Shown here in pieces: positions 40,381 through 48,935 of a DNA stretch of 64,000 nt. The first letter of the stretch is position 1; the number at the start of each line of letters is the position of its first letter. The stretch is from Actinoplanes sp. SE50/110 (GTDB lineage: Bacteria > Actinomycetota > Actinomycetes > Mycobacteriales > Micromonosporaceae), in NCBI RefSeq assembly GCF_900119315.1, contig NZ_LT827010.1:8054001-8118000 (forward strand), written 5' to 3'. The notes beneath the pieces are model-generated. The model was not told the DNA's origin and ran no database searches. It saw nothing but the letters and a program-made list of their open reading frames with translations. The position numbers were made by a program, and so were the translations under genes.

Positions 40381-41951
40381 TCCACTCCTGCCAGCAGGTG
40401 GTAGCGGGGCTGGCCGCCGGCGTAGCACTGCAGCTCGATGAACGGCCAGATGCGGTGCACGTGGCCCCGCAGGTCGTCCGCCAGCTCGGCCGGCGCGTCC
40501 GCGCCGAGGACCAGGGTGACCAGCTCGCCGCCGCCGCCCAGCATCCGGTCGAGCAGGCGGTGACTGACGTCGGTCAGATCGGCGCCGATCACGTGCACCT
40601 CGCCGTCGACCAGGCCGAGCAGGTCGCCGGCGCGGCACGGGCCGGCCACCGTCAGGGCGTCGCGCTGGGCGGTGCAGACCTCGCCGTAGCGGCAGGCGCC
40701 GGCCGCCTCGGCCATCGCGATCACGTCGTCGGCGAACGGGCGGGAGTGGTCACGCACCGCGAGGGCGGCCAGCGCCTGCACCGGCGAGCGGGTCGGCACC
40801 ACGCTGACCCGCAGCCCGGTGGCCTCCGCCTCGCGGGCCGCGGCGGTGGCCACGGCGAGCGTGTTCGCGTCGTTGGGCAGCAGCACCACGGCGGCGGCGG
40901 CACAGGCGCGCACCGCGGCCAGCATCTCGGCGGTGGACGGGTTGCGGCCGACCACCACCGCGCCCTCGGCCTCGAAGAGCGCGGTCAGGCCGTCGCCGGC
41001 GGCGACGACCACCGCGCCGCGCGACTCGGCGCCGGGCCGCTTCCCGGCCAGCGGGGTGACACTGATCCGGTACGGCCGGCCCGCCTCGACACCCGCCTCC
41101 AGCGCCGGGCCGATCGCCTCGGCGGGGACGTGGACGTGCACGTTCCACGTGGGCGGATCGCCGACCACGACCAGCGAGTCGCCCAGCCCGGCCAGGGCAC
41201 CGCGCAGTCGCTCCACCGCCTCGGGGGGCGCCTCCAGCAGATACTGGACCTCGTAGCCGTGGCCCTCGCAGTGGTCCTCGACGACCGGGGCGGCCGGCAG
41301 CGGAACCGGCGGCGGCGAGGGTGAGAACGCCGTCTCCGCCACCGTGTCCACCAGGGCGTCCAGCAGCACGCACAGGCCGCGCCCACCGGCGTCCACCACG
41401 CCCGCCCGGGCCAGCTCGGGAAGCTGCTGCGGCGTCCGATCGAGCGCCTCGGCGGCCGCCCGCGCGGCCGCCCGGGCGACGGTGATCAGACTGTCCGACC
41501 CGATCCGCCCGGCGCCCTCGGCGGCGGCCGCGACGACCGAGAGCACGGTGCCCTCCACCGGGCGGGCCACCGCCGCGTAAGCCGCCTCGCTGGCCTGCCG
41601 CAGCGCGTGCGCCAGCTCGGCGCCGCGGACGGCGACCGCGCTGGCGAACGCGTCGGCCATGCCGCGCAGGATCTGCGACACGATCACCCCGGAGTTGCCC
41701 CGGGCCCCGAGCAGCGCGCCGCGCGCCATCCGGCCCATCAGCCGGCCGATCGGCGTACGCGGCTCCTCGTGCAGGGCGGACTCGACCGCCTCCCGTGCGG
41801 CGGTGAGGGTGAGCACCAGGTTGGTGCCGGTGTCCCCGTCGGGCACCGGGTAGACGTTCAGCTCGTCGATCTCGCGCTGGTGGGCCCGGAGCGCCTCCAG
41901 CCCACCGTCGCACCAGCGGTGCACGGCGGCGGCATCGAGGGTCTCCAGCAC
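40377..41951 (-). CDS. DAK2/DegV-type fatty-acid-kinase-like protein (FakA/YloV family)
   Basis: This 524-aa protein has an N-terminal DAK2 (DhaL-like) kinase domain with the nucleotide/Mg-binding NVYPVPDGDTGTNLVLTL near 32-49 and GARGNSGVIVSQILRG near 82-97, and a C-terminal DegV-type region (QLPELARAGVVDAGGRGLC bridging; LLEAPPEAVERLRGAL). Homologues in Firmicutes (FakA) phosphorylate fatty acids bound by FakB, and the gene commonly precedes recG. No fakB is seen in the window. Its stop overlaps the recG start. Confidence 0.88.
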   Translation of the reverse strand: MLETLDAAAVHRWCDGGLEALRAHQREIDELNVYPVPDGDTGTNLVLTLTAAREAVESALHEEPRTPIGRLMGRMARGALLGARGNSGVIVSQILRGMADAFASAVAVRGAELAHALRQASEAAYAAVARPVEGTVLSVVAAAAEGAGRIGSDSLITVARAAARAAAEALDRTPQQLPELARAGVVDAGGRGLCVLLDALVDTVAETAFSPSPPPVPLPAAPVVEDHCEGHGYEVQYLLEAPPEAVERLRGALAGLGDSLVVVGDPPTWNVHVHVPAEAIGPALEAGVEAGRPYRISVTPLAGKRPGAESRGAVVVAAGDGLTALFEAEGAVVVGRNPSTAEMLAAVRACAAAAVVLLPNDANTLAVATAAAREAEATGLRVSVVPTRSPVQALAALAVRDHSRPFADDVIAMAEAAGACRYGEVCTAQRDALTVAGPCRAGDLLGLVDGEVHVIGADLTDVSHRLLDRMLGGGGELVTLVLGADAPAELADDLRGHVHRIWPFIELQCYAGGQPRYHLLAGVE

Positions 41952-42108
41952 GCGAAAATCGTACTAACCACCTCTGACAATCGCTGGGTACGCACCCTGA
42001 CCGGGGGCGATTGGCTGTCACCCGGCAGCATCGGGTAAGCTCGCCGGGTTGCCTGGGCGAGTATTCCTGGGCGCTTCTCAGTCTTCGTTTCAAACCCAGG
42101 AGTATCCC

Positions 42109-42300
42109 GTGGCTAGCGTGTGCGACGTCTGTGGCAAGGGACCGGGCTTCGGCCACAACGTGTCCTTCTCGCACCGGCGGACCAACCGCCGCTGGAACCC
42201 GAACATCCAGTCGGTGCGCACTCCGGCCGGTGGCGGGACGACCAAGAAGCTCAACGTGTGCACCTCGTGCATCAAGGCCGGCAAGGTTGCCCGCGCCTGA
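42109..42300 (+). CDS. rpmB: 50S ribosomal protein L28
   Basis: This 63-aa protein reads MASVCDVCGKGPGFGHNVSF and continues SHRRTNRRWNPNIQSVR. Two CxxC pairs (VCDVCG and VCTSCI) make it the zinc-binding form of L28. The GTG start follows AGGAG, which fixes it against the longer frame from 42049. It is transcribed rightward, divergent from the DAK2-recG unit, and ends at a very strong terminator. Confidence 0.96.
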   Translation: MASVCDVCGKGPGFGHNVSFSHRRTNRRWNPNIQSVRTPAGGGTTKKLNVCTSCIKAGKVARA

Positions 42301-42314
42301 GCTCCATCGTGTGG

Positions 42315-42347
42315 AAACCCGCCGAGTCACCGACTCGGCGGGTTTTT
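42315..42347 (+). terminator. Perfect 14-bp stem terminator after rpmB
   Basis: AAACCCGCCGAGTC pairs perfectly with GACTCGGCGGGTTT around an ACC loop, followed by TTTCC. A-richness on the other side means it can also serve the convergent acetyltransferase gene, whose stop is 6 bp away. Confidence 0.9.
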
Positions 42348-42352
42348 CCTTT

Positions 42353-42817
42353 CTAGATCTTCTTGCCGTACGAGAGCACGCCCTCGTGCCCCTTGTAGTA
42401 GCCGAAGTCCTCGATCCGCACGTATCCGGCCGACTCGTACAGCGCGATCGCCTCCGGCTGCCGGTCCCCGGTCTCCAGGATCACCCGTTCGCAGCCGGCC
42501 TCCCGGGCCGACTCCTCGATCGCCGCCAGCATCCGCCGGGCCACCCCGAGCCCGCGCGCCGCGGCCCGGGTGAACATCCGCTTGAGCTCGGCGTCCGTTC
42601 CGTGCCGCCGCCACCCGGCGCTGCCCACCAGGGCACCGTCGTCGGCCCGGACGGCCACGAGGAACGCACCGTCCGGCGCAAGGAAGTCGGCCGCCCGGAT
42701 CGGCGTGTCGTCGCCCGTGCCGCCATACCGCTCGGCGAGGTCGCGCATGTTCTCCGCGACCAGTTCCACCACCTCCGGCTCGTCGAACCGAGCCGTCCTG
42801 ATCTTGATCTGCACCAC
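42353..42817 (-). CDS. GNAT-family N-acetyltransferase
   Basis: This 154-aa protein has a GNAT fold: beta-rich N-terminus (IKIRTARFDEPEVVELVAEN), the acetyl-CoA pyrophosphate-binding loop ARGLGVARRMLAAIEESARE (R/Q-x-x-G-x-G/A form), and the C-terminal TGDRQPEAIALYESAGYVRI. The start is one of two consecutive GTG codons. It is convergent to rpmB and 29 bp downstream of thiL. Substrate unknown. Confidence 0.85.
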   Translation of the reverse strand: MVQIKIRTARFDEPEVVELVAENMRDLAERYGGTGDDTPIRAADFLAPDGAFLVAVRADDGALVGSAGWRRHGTDAELKRMFTRAAARGLGVARRMLAAIEESAREAGCERVILETGDRQPEAIALYESAGYVRIEDFGYYKGHEGVLSYGKKI

Positions 42818-42846
42818 GCCGCCAGCGTAATCAGCGACGGCGCCGA

Positions 42847-43785
42847 CTAACGAAAGTGATCCCAGCCCAGCGGCCCGGACCACGGCTTGCGGTCGACGGT
42901 GACGCCGGATCCGTCGTGCACCGAGCCGATCTCCCGCCACCCCTCGGGCAGCCGGGTCCCCGCCGGGAAGGTCGCGGCCAGGGGATGATCGTCGCCACCG
43001 GCCAGGATCCACTGGTAGGGGTCCACCCCCAGCGCCTTGGCCGCGTCCCGCATCTGATCGGGCACCTCGAAGGCGTCCGACCGGATGTCGATCGCCACCA
43101 CACTGGCGTCGGCCAGGTGCCCGGCGTCCTGCAGCAGGCCGTCCGAGACGTCGATCATCGAGGTGGCGCCGAGCCGGGCCGCCTCGGGGCCGGCGGCGTA
43201 CCGCACGGCCGGCCGGCGGTACGCCTCGACCAGCATCTTCGGGGTCCGGAAGCCGCGGGACAGCACGGTGTAACCGGCCGCCGCGTAGCCGATCCGCCCG
43301 GACAGGGCGAGGATGTCGCCGGGCTGGGCGCCGGAGCGGCGGACCGGGTCGAGCCCGCCGAGGTCGCCCAGCGCGGTGACCGCGACGGTGAGTGTGGGGC
43401 TGGCCGACATGTCGCCGCCGACCACGGCCGCCCCGCAGAGCGCCGCCTCGGCGGTGAGCCCGTCGGCCAGGCCCTCGGCCCAGCCGGCGTCCAGGCCGGC
43501 CGGCACGCAGAGCGCGACCAGCAGCGCGGTCGGGGTGGCGCCCATCGCGGCGATGTCGGCCAGGTTGGCCGCGGCGGCGCGATGCCCGACGTCCTGCGGG
43601 CCGCACCAGTCGCGGCGGAAGTGCCGTCCCTCGACGAGCACGTCGGTGGAGGCCACCACCCGGCTGTCGGCCGCGCGCACCACCGCCGCGTCGTCGCCGG
43701 GACCGAGCAGGGTGGCCGAACCGGCGTCGAGTCGCGACACAATTCGACCAATTAGTCCGAATTCACCGGACTCTGCGATGCTCAC
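42847..43785 (-). CDS. thiL: Thiamine-monophosphate kinase
   Basis: ThiL phosphorylates thiamine monophosphate to the active cofactor. The 312-aa protein has GPGDDAAVVRAADSRVV, STDVLVEGRHF, the AANLADIAAMGATPTALLV signature, VVGGDMSAS, MIDVSDGLLQDAG and the C-terminal LAGGDDHPL. Of two close in-frame GTG codons, the one at 43785 has better spacing from GAAGGA and gives MSIAESGEFGLI, the usual family start. Confidence 0.94.
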   Translation of the reverse strand: MSIAESGEFGLIGRIVSRLDAGSATLLGPGDDAAVVRAADSRVVASTDVLVEGRHFRRDWCGPQDVGHRAAAANLADIAAMGATPTALLVALCVPAGLDAGWAEGLADGLTAEAALCGAAVVGGDMSASPTLTVAVTALGDLGGLDPVRRSGAQPGDILALSGRIGYAAAGYTVLSRGFRTPKMLVEAYRRPAVRYAAGPEAARLGATSMIDVSDGLLQDAGHLADASVVAIDIRSDAFEVPDQMRDAAKALGVDPYQWILAGGDDHPLAATFPAGTRLPEGWREIGSVHDGSGVTVDRKPWSGPLGWDHFR

Positions 43786-43882
43786 GGGCACGTCCTTCGA
43801 TGGTGGCGTCCCGCTGCCGGGCCGCTTCGTACGGTAGTTTCACTTTTCGGGGATCACCGACGGTGGCGGATAGGAGTCGATC

Positions 43883-44116
43883 GTGGTCCAGGCATACATC
43901 CTCATTCAAACCGAGGTCGGTAAGGCCCGTGACGTGGCCGCGGCGATCGAGAAAATCCCGGGGGTGGTCCGAGTCGACGCGGTCACCGGCCCGTACGACG
44001 TGGTCGTACTGACCGAGGCGCACAACGTGGACGAATTGGGCACCCTGATTGTGAGCAAGGTCCAGTACGTGCCGGGTATCACCCGGACCCTCACGTGCTC
44101 CGTGGTAAACCTCTGA
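43883..44116 (+). CDS. Stand-alone Lrp/AsnC ligand-binding (RAM) domain protein
   Basis: This 77-aa protein is only the regulator-of-amino-acid-metabolism domain of Lrp/AsnC proteins: VQAYILIQTEVGKARDVAAA, IPGVVRVDAVTGPYDVVVLT and PGITRTLTCSVV. There is no DNA-binding domain. Such single-domain RAM proteins form oligomers and bind amino acids; their role is not well defined. The GTG follows AGGAG. It lies upstream of the DUF3515 gene with 3 bp between, and divergent from thiL. Confidence 0.9.
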   Translation: MVQAYILIQTEVGKARDVAAAIEKIPGVVRVDAVTGPYDVVVLTEAHNVDELGTLIVSKVQYVPGITRTLTCSVVNL

Positions 44117-44119
44117 ACC

Positions 44120-44773
44120 ATGGTCGACGTCGACACCCCCGCGAAACCGGACGACAGCACGCCGGACAACACCACCCGGGTCGCCGCCATCTGGGCGACC
44201 GCGATCGCGGTGCCGGTGGTCCTGATCGTGGGGCTCGTCGCCTACCTGCAGATCAGTAGGTCGACGACGCCGGCGGCCGACCCGGCGCCGTCGGCGAGCG
44301 GCCCGGCCGTGGTGCCCACCACCCCGGTCCGGGTCGACGCGCCCGAGCTGGACGCCCGGGCCGCCCAGGTGTGCCTGGCGGTCACCTCGCAGCTGCCGGC
44401 CCGGATCCGGAACCTGCCGGCCCGCAAGGTCAGCGCCGGCCCGGAGCAGAACGCGGCGTACGGCGAGCCCGCGATCACCGTGGCCTGCGGGGTCACCCGG
44501 CCCTGGATGTGCGAGAAGGCCGACGACACCTCCGGCACGTGCGTGCCGCTGGTCGCCGACCTTCTGCTGATGGACCAGGTCTGCTGGTATTACACCGAGG
44601 GCGCCGGCAAGACCGTCTTCACCACGATGGACCGAGAGGTCCCGGTGCAGGTGACCGTGCCGGCGACGTACGACAAGCGGGCCCAGTGGGCCAACGAGTT
44701 CTCCGACATCGTGCTGAAGACCGACAAGTCGATCACCGCCGGCGTGCCGAACGGGTGCGACCCGGGCCGTTAG
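44120..44773 (+). CDS. DUF3515-family membrane-anchored protein
   Basis: This 217-aa protein has a cytoplasmic N-terminus, one transmembrane helix (AAIWATAIAVPVVLIVGLVA, about 22-41), a Pro/Ala/Ser linker and an extracytoplasmic domain with paired cysteines (QVCLAV, VACGV, WMCEK, GTCVP, QVCWYY, GCDPGR). The pattern RPWMCEKADD and the location beside ddl fit DUF3515, an actinobacterial family of unknown function. Its TAG stop overlaps the TAA stop of convergent ddl within a TTAG. Confidence 0.85.
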   Translation: MVDVDTPAKPDDSTPDNTTRVAAIWATAIAVPVVLIVGLVAYLQISRSTTPAADPAPSASGPAVVPTTPVRVDAPELDARAAQVCLAVTSQLPARIRNLPARKVSAGPEQNAAYGEPAITVACGVTRPWMCEKADDTSGTCVPLVADLLLMDQVCWYYTEGAGKTVFTTMDREVPVQVTVPATYDKRAQWANEFSDIVLKTDKSITAGVPNGCDPGR

Positions 44774-45873
44774 TGCAGGCCGGTGCCGCGTCGCAGGGCG
44801 GTGCGGATCAGCCGGTCGACCACCTTCGGGTACTCCAGGCCGGTGGCCGCCCACATCTGCGGGAACATCGAGGTCGGCGTCATCCCCGGCATCGTGTTGA
44901 TCTCGTTGAGGTAGACCTCGCCGGCCGCGGTGACGAAGAAGTCGACCCGGGCCAGGCCGGCGCAGTCCAGCGCGGTGAAGGTGCGCAGCGCGTACTCCTG
45001 GACCTGCCGGGTCAGATCGTGCGGCAGCGCGGCCGGGATCGTGTAGCGGCTTCCCACCAGGTATTTCGTCGCGAAGTCGTACCAGTCGGCGCCGTCCATG
45101 TGGATCTCGGCGAGCAGCGACGCCTGCGGCGGCCCGCCGAACTCACCCTCCAGCACGCCGCACTCGATCTCGCTGCCGACGATCGCCGCCTCGACGAGCA
45201 CCTTGGGGTCGATCTCACGGGCCTTGGTGATCGCCGCGTCCAGGTCGGCCCAGTCGGTGACCTTGGTGATGCCGGTCGACGACCCGGCCCGCGACGGCTT
45301 CACGAACACCGGCAGCCCGAGCCGCTCCTTGTCCGCCTCGGTGAGCGACATGCCGGCCCGGAGCACCGCGTACGGCCCGACCGGGATGCCCTCGGCGGCG
45401 GCCAGCTTCTTGGTGAACTCCTTGTCCATGGCGGCGGCCGAGGCGAAGACGTTGGCCCCCACGTACGGAATCCCGGCCATCTCCAGCATGCCCTGGATGG
45501 TGCCGTCCTCCCCGTACGCCCCGTGCAGCACCGGGAAGACCACATCGACCCCGGCGAGCTCGGCGAGCTCGGCGACGCCGTCGGCCGGGTCGCGCACGAT
45601 CAGCTCGGCGGCGGTCGGGTCGGCGGGAAGCACCACCGCGCTGCCCGAGCCGGCGGTGATCTCGGGCAGCCGCTCACCGGCGATGGCGAGCTGCGCCGGA
45701 TCTCCGGCGGCGAGCACCCAGCGACCCTCCCGGGTGATTCCGACCGGGACGGTCTCGTACTGATCGGGGTCGAGCGCACCCAGGATGGCACCCGCGCTCA
45801 CGCAGGAAATGGCGTGCTCAGTGCTGCGTCCGCCGAACACGATCGCGACACGGGTCTTCCGGGGGGTTGTCAC
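44770..45873 (-). CDS. ddl: D-alanine--D-alanine ligase
   Basis: Ddl makes the D-Ala-D-Ala dipeptide for peptidoglycan. The 367-aa ATP-grasp protein has VAIVFGGRSTEHAISCVSAG at the N-terminus, LPVFVKPSRAGSSTGITKV, HGAYGEDGTIQGMLEMAGIP, VLEGEFGGPPQ, CAGLARVDFFVT and EINTMPGMTPTSMFPQMWAA. All landmarks are present and the length is normal. D-Lac or D-Ser specificity is not suggested. It lies between gpsA-side genes and thiL, as in Mycobacterium and Streptomyces. Confidence 0.96.
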   Translation of the reverse strand: MTTPRKTRVAIVFGGRSTEHAISCVSAGAILGALDPDQYETVPVGITREGRWVLAAGDPAQLAIAGERLPEITAGSGSAVVLPADPTAAELIVRDPADGVAELAELAGVDVVFPVLHGAYGEDGTIQGMLEMAGIPYVGANVFASAAAMDKEFTKKLAAAEGIPVGPYAVLRAGMSLTEADKERLGLPVFVKPSRAGSSTGITKVTDWADLDAAITKAREIDPKVLVEAAIVGSEIECGVLEGEFGGPPQASLLAEIHMDGADWYDFATKYLVGSRYTIPAALPHDLTRQVQEYALRTFTALDCAGLARVDFFVTAAGEVYLNEINTMPGMTPTSMFPQMWAATGLEYPKVVDRLIRTALRRGTGLH

Positions 45874-45982
45874 TCTTCTCTGCGCCTCTCGCTAGCGGGC
45901 ATGCCGGGGGTGACCCTACTCTGCGTAAGCCAGATGTGGGATCGCGGCGGCCGCTGCCGAGGCAGGGGGAGACGAACAGTTC

Positions 45983-46429
45983 ATGGGACCAGCACTCCAC
46001 GTGATCGCCGGGCCGGGGCCGGGGCAATTGGCCACCATGGCACACCCCGGTGACACCCCGTGGTCACCGCCGGAACTCGCCGCTCTGGCCCGGGCCGGCG
46101 TGCACATCCTGGTCTGTACCGCGCGGCACCGTCCGCCCGCGACGGCCGGCGTCGGGATCGAGCTGATCGACTACCCCGATCCGGACGAGACGGCTCCGCG
46201 CCGCGAGGCCACCGAGATGGTCGCGCTGGCCACCCGGCTCGCCCGGGAGGTCCGTTCCGGTCGTTTCGTGGTCACCCAGTCGAGCGCCGAACTCGGCCGC
46301 ACGACCCTGCTCGCCACCATGACCCTGGCGCTGCTCGGCATCCGTCCGGGTGAGGCCCTGCGCCGGATCGGCGTCGCCCCGGGCCAACCGGTCGCCCAGG
46401 AGTGGCTGCACGACTTCGTCGCCCGTTGA
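45983..46429 (+). CDS. DSP-like protein lacking the catalytic cysteine (predicted pseudophosphatase)
   Basis: This 148-aa protein has the layout of a small dual-specificity/tyrosine phosphatase: PPELAALARAGVHILVCT, a conserved-position IELIDYPDPDE (general-acid loop region) and a P-loop-like VVTQSSAELGRTTLLATMTL followed by LLGIRPGEALRRIG. In active enzymes the P-loop is HC-x5-R. Here the aligned residues read QS-SAELG-R, so His becomes Gln and the nucleophilic Cys becomes Ser, while the Arg remains. It should bind a phosphorylated ligand without hydrolysing it. It is divergent from ddl. The assignment to the fold is by pattern only. Confidence 0.6.
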   Translation: MGPALHVIAGPGPGQLATMAHPGDTPWSPPELAALARAGVHILVCTARHRPPATAGVGIELIDYPDPDETAPRREATEMVALATRLAREVRSGRFVVTQSSAELGRTTLLATMTLALLGIRPGEALRRIGVAPGQPVAQEWLHDFVAR

Positions 46430-46486
46430 CGGCGAACCCCGGCAGCGATCAGGACGATCGCGGCGTACGTCGCGCCGCACCCGTCG

Positions 46487-46846
46487 TCAGGCCGCGAAGG
46501 TCTGCGGCAGGGCGCCCGAGTCCCACAGCGTGTCCAGGTGGGCCAGGAAGCCCGTCAGGCTGCGTTCCAGCTCGCGGCGTTCCCCGGCGGGCAGCGCCGC
46601 GAGCGGGTCGGAGAAGACCAGGCCCGCCGGGTGTCGCGCGCGGGTGCCGACGAACCTGCCGCAGCCGGTGCACCAGACGTAGCTGACCAGGGTGGGACGC
46701 CGGGCGTTCGCCGGCGCGGTGAAGTACGCCCGCAGGTGCGGGCCGCCGCAGGCCGGGCAGTCCCGCTCGCCCGGCGCCGCGAAGAAGCTCTCCCCCCGGG
46801 TCAGCGCGGCCACCTCGTCGCCGCTGAAACTGCGCCAGGCGGTCAC
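46487..46846 (-). CDS. Small zinc-ribbon protein
   Basis: This 119-aa protein begins VTAWRSFSGDEVAALTRGES and contains two CxxC pairs (DCPACGGPH and WCTGCGRFVG) about 28 residues apart, typical of a zinc ribbon. The rest is helical, with ERRELERSLTGFLAHLD. The GTG start overlaps the stop of the upstream PLP enzyme (GTGA), so the two are coupled. The family is not recognised and no function is assigned. Confidence 0.7.
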   Translation of the reverse strand: MTAWRSFSGDEVAALTRGESFFAAPGERDCPACGGPHLRAYFTAPANARRPTLVSYVWCTGCGRFVGTRARHPAGLVFSDPLAALPAGERRELERSLTGFLAHLDTLWDSGALPQTFAA

Positions 46847-47946
46847 CGTGCGGCGTCCAGCGCCTGGGTGACGTCGGCGATCAGGTCGGCGGTGTCCTCG
46901 ATGCCGCAGGAGAAGCGGACGAAGCCCGGCGGGGTGTCGTCGCCGAACTGGGCGCGCCGGTCGGCCGTGGTGTGCACGCCGCCGAACGAGGTGGCCGCGA
47001 AGACCAGTTTCGCCGCCGACAGGAACCGGGCCACCCGCTCGGCGCTGCCCAGGTCGAACGAGACGATGCCGGGCACCCGGCGCATCTGGACACTGGCCAC
47101 CGCGTACGACGGATCGCTCGGGAGGCCGGGCCAGCGCACCCCGGTCACCTCGGAGCGGCTCACCAGCAGATCGGCGACCGCGGCGGCGTTCTCGCTCTGC
47201 CGGGCCAGCCGCAGGTCCATCGTGGCGATCGACCGGTGGGCCAGCCAGCAGTCGAACGCGCCGGGCACGCCACCGGTCAGTTTCCGCCACGTCTCGACCT
47301 TGGCCAGCAGCTCGCGGTCGGTCGCCGCGACGTAGCCGAGCAGCAGGTCGGAGTGGCCGGTCAGGGCCTTGGTGCCGGACGCCACGACCAGGTCGGCGCC
47401 GAGGGCCAGCGGGTTCTGCCCGAGCGGGGTGGCGGCGGTGTTGTCGACCGCGAGCAGCGCGCCGGCCGCGTGCGCGGCGGCGGCCACCGCCCGGATGTCG
47501 GCGACGTCCAGGCCCGGGTTGGCCGGCGTCTCCAGCATCACCAGCCGCAGACCGGTGAAGTCCGGGTACGGCCCGGCGGTGGGCACCAGCACACTCGTCA
47601 CGCCCAGGTCGGTCAGGGCGCCGTGGGCGAACGCGCGGACCGGGAAATAGCCGTCGCCGGGAAGCGCCACCCGGTCGCCGGCTTTCAGCACCGCCAGCAG
47701 CGCCGCCGTGATGGCCGCCTGGCCGCTGGCGAAGGCCAGTGCCGGACCGCCCTCCAACTCGCCGATCGCGGCCTCCAGGGCCTGTCTGGTCGGCTGCTCG
47801 GTGCGCGCATACCCGTGGCGACCCGGCCCGGTGACCGGGTCCAGGTGGTAGGGCGCCGCGAAGACCGGCCCGGGCAGGAACGGCTGCCCCACCTCGGGCG
47901 CGGGCAGGCCGGCGTGGACGGAGCGGGTGCCGTCGGAGTAGCTCAC
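46843..47946 (-). CDS. Cys/Met-metabolism PLP enzyme (cystathionine gamma-lyase-like)
   Basis: This 367-aa enzyme is a fold-type I PLP protein of the cystathionine gamma-synthase/lyase family. Landmarks are YARTEQPTRQALEAAIGELE, FASGQAAITAALLAVL (cofactor phosphate loop), VMLETPANPGLDVADI, LLAVDNTAATPLGQNPLALG and the PLP-lysine motif VVASGTKALTGHSDLLLG. The C-terminus GFVRFSCGIEDTADLIADV is standard. Lyase and synthase activities cannot be separated from sequence alone. Its start overlaps the gpsA stop by 4 bp. Confidence 0.9.
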   Translation of the reverse strand: MSYSDGTRSVHAGLPAPEVGQPFLPGPVFAAPYHLDPVTGPGRHGYARTEQPTRQALEAAIGELEGGPALAFASGQAAITAALLAVLKAGDRVALPGDGYFPVRAFAHGALTDLGVTSVLVPTAGPYPDFTGLRLVMLETPANPGLDVADIRAVAAAAHAAGALLAVDNTAATPLGQNPLALGADLVVASGTKALTGHSDLLLGYVAATDRELLAKVETWRKLTGGVPGAFDCWLAHRSIATMDLRLARQSENAAAVADLLVSRSEVTGVRWPGLPSDPSYAVASVQMRRVPGIVSFDLGSAERVARFLSAAKLVFAATSFGGVHTTADRRAQFGDDTPPGFVRFSCGIEDTADLIADVTQALDAAR

Positions 47947-48935
47947 TCGGGTTTCATCTCTCGTGTCATCAGCAGTTTCACCGCGACCCGCGGGTCGGCG
48001 CCCTCGTGACAGACCCGCTCGACCTGCTCGACGATGGGCATCTCGACCCCGTGCGAGCGGGCCAGGTCGCGGATGGACAGGCAGCTCTTCACCCCCTCGG
48101 CGGTCTGCCGGGTGGCGATCTGCGCCTGCTCCAGGCTCTCGCCCCGGCCCAGGTGCTCGCCGAACATCCGATTGCGGGCCAGCGGGGACGAGCAGGAGGC
48201 GACCAGGTCGCCGAGCCCGGCCAGGCCGGCGAAGGTGAGCGGGTCGGCCCCGAGGGCCACCCCGAGCCGCGCGGTCTCGGCGAGACCACGGGTGATCAAC
48301 GAGGCCCGGGTGTTGTCACCGAGGCCGATCGAGATCGCCATCCCGTAGGCCAGGGCGATCACGTTCTTGGTCGCCCCGCCGAGCTCGCAGCCGATCACGT
48401 CGTCGCTGGTGTACGGCCGGAAATACGGCGTGGCCAGGGCGTGCTGCACCTGCTTGGCGCGGTCCTCGTCGGCGCCGGCCACCACGGTCGCGGTGGGCTG
48501 CCCGGCGGCGATCTCGGGGGCCACGTTCGGCCCGGAGACCACCACCACGCGCTCGGCCGGCACGCCCGCGGTCTCCACGATCACCTCGCTCATCCGCTTG
48601 AGCGTGCCCAGCTCGATGCCCTTCATCAGGGACACGACGGTGGCGTCGCCGGGGAAGTAGCCGGCCCAGTCGGCGAGGTTGCCGCGCAGCGTCTGGGACG
48701 GCACCGCGATCGCGATCAGCTCGGCGCCGTCGACCGCCTCGGCCAGATCGGTGGTCGCGGTGATCCGCTTCGACAACCGGACGCCGGGCAGCGAGCCCTC
48801 GTTGCCGTGCTCGTCCCGGATCTCGGCGGCCACCGACCCGCGCCGGGCCCACATGGTCACCTCGGAGCCGGCCTCGCCCAGCACCTTGGCGAACGCGGTG
48901 CCCCAGGCTCCGGATCCGATGACGGCGGCCCTCAT
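47943..48935 (-). CDS. gpsA: Glycerol-3-phosphate dehydrogenase [NAD(P)+]
   Basis: GpsA reduces dihydroxyacetone phosphate to sn-glycerol-3-phosphate for phospholipid synthesis. The 330-aa protein has the Rossmann start MRAAVIGSGAWGTAFAKVLG, AIAVPSQTLRGNL, VVVSGPNVAPEIA, and the catalytic-domain GGATKNVIALAYGMAISIG, whose Lys is catalytic. The ATG at 48935 is preferred to the GTG three bases upstream because of its spacing from GGAGGA; it overlaps the plsC stop (TGATG). Confidence 0.95.
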   Translation of the reverse strand: MRAAVIGSGAWGTAFAKVLGEAGSEVTMWARRGSVAAEIRDEHGNEGSLPGVRLSKRITATTDLAEAVDGAELIAIAVPSQTLRGNLADWAGYFPGDATVVSLMKGIELGTLKRMSEVIVETAGVPAERVVVVSGPNVAPEIAAGQPTATVVAGADEDRAKQVQHALATPYFRPYTSDDVIGCELGGATKNVIALAYGMAISIGLGDNTRASLITRGLAETARLGVALGADPLTFAGLAGLGDLVASCSSPLARNRMFGEHLGRGESLEQAQIATRQTAEGVKSCLSIRDLARSHGVEMPIVEQVERVCHEGADPRVAVKLLMTREMKPE

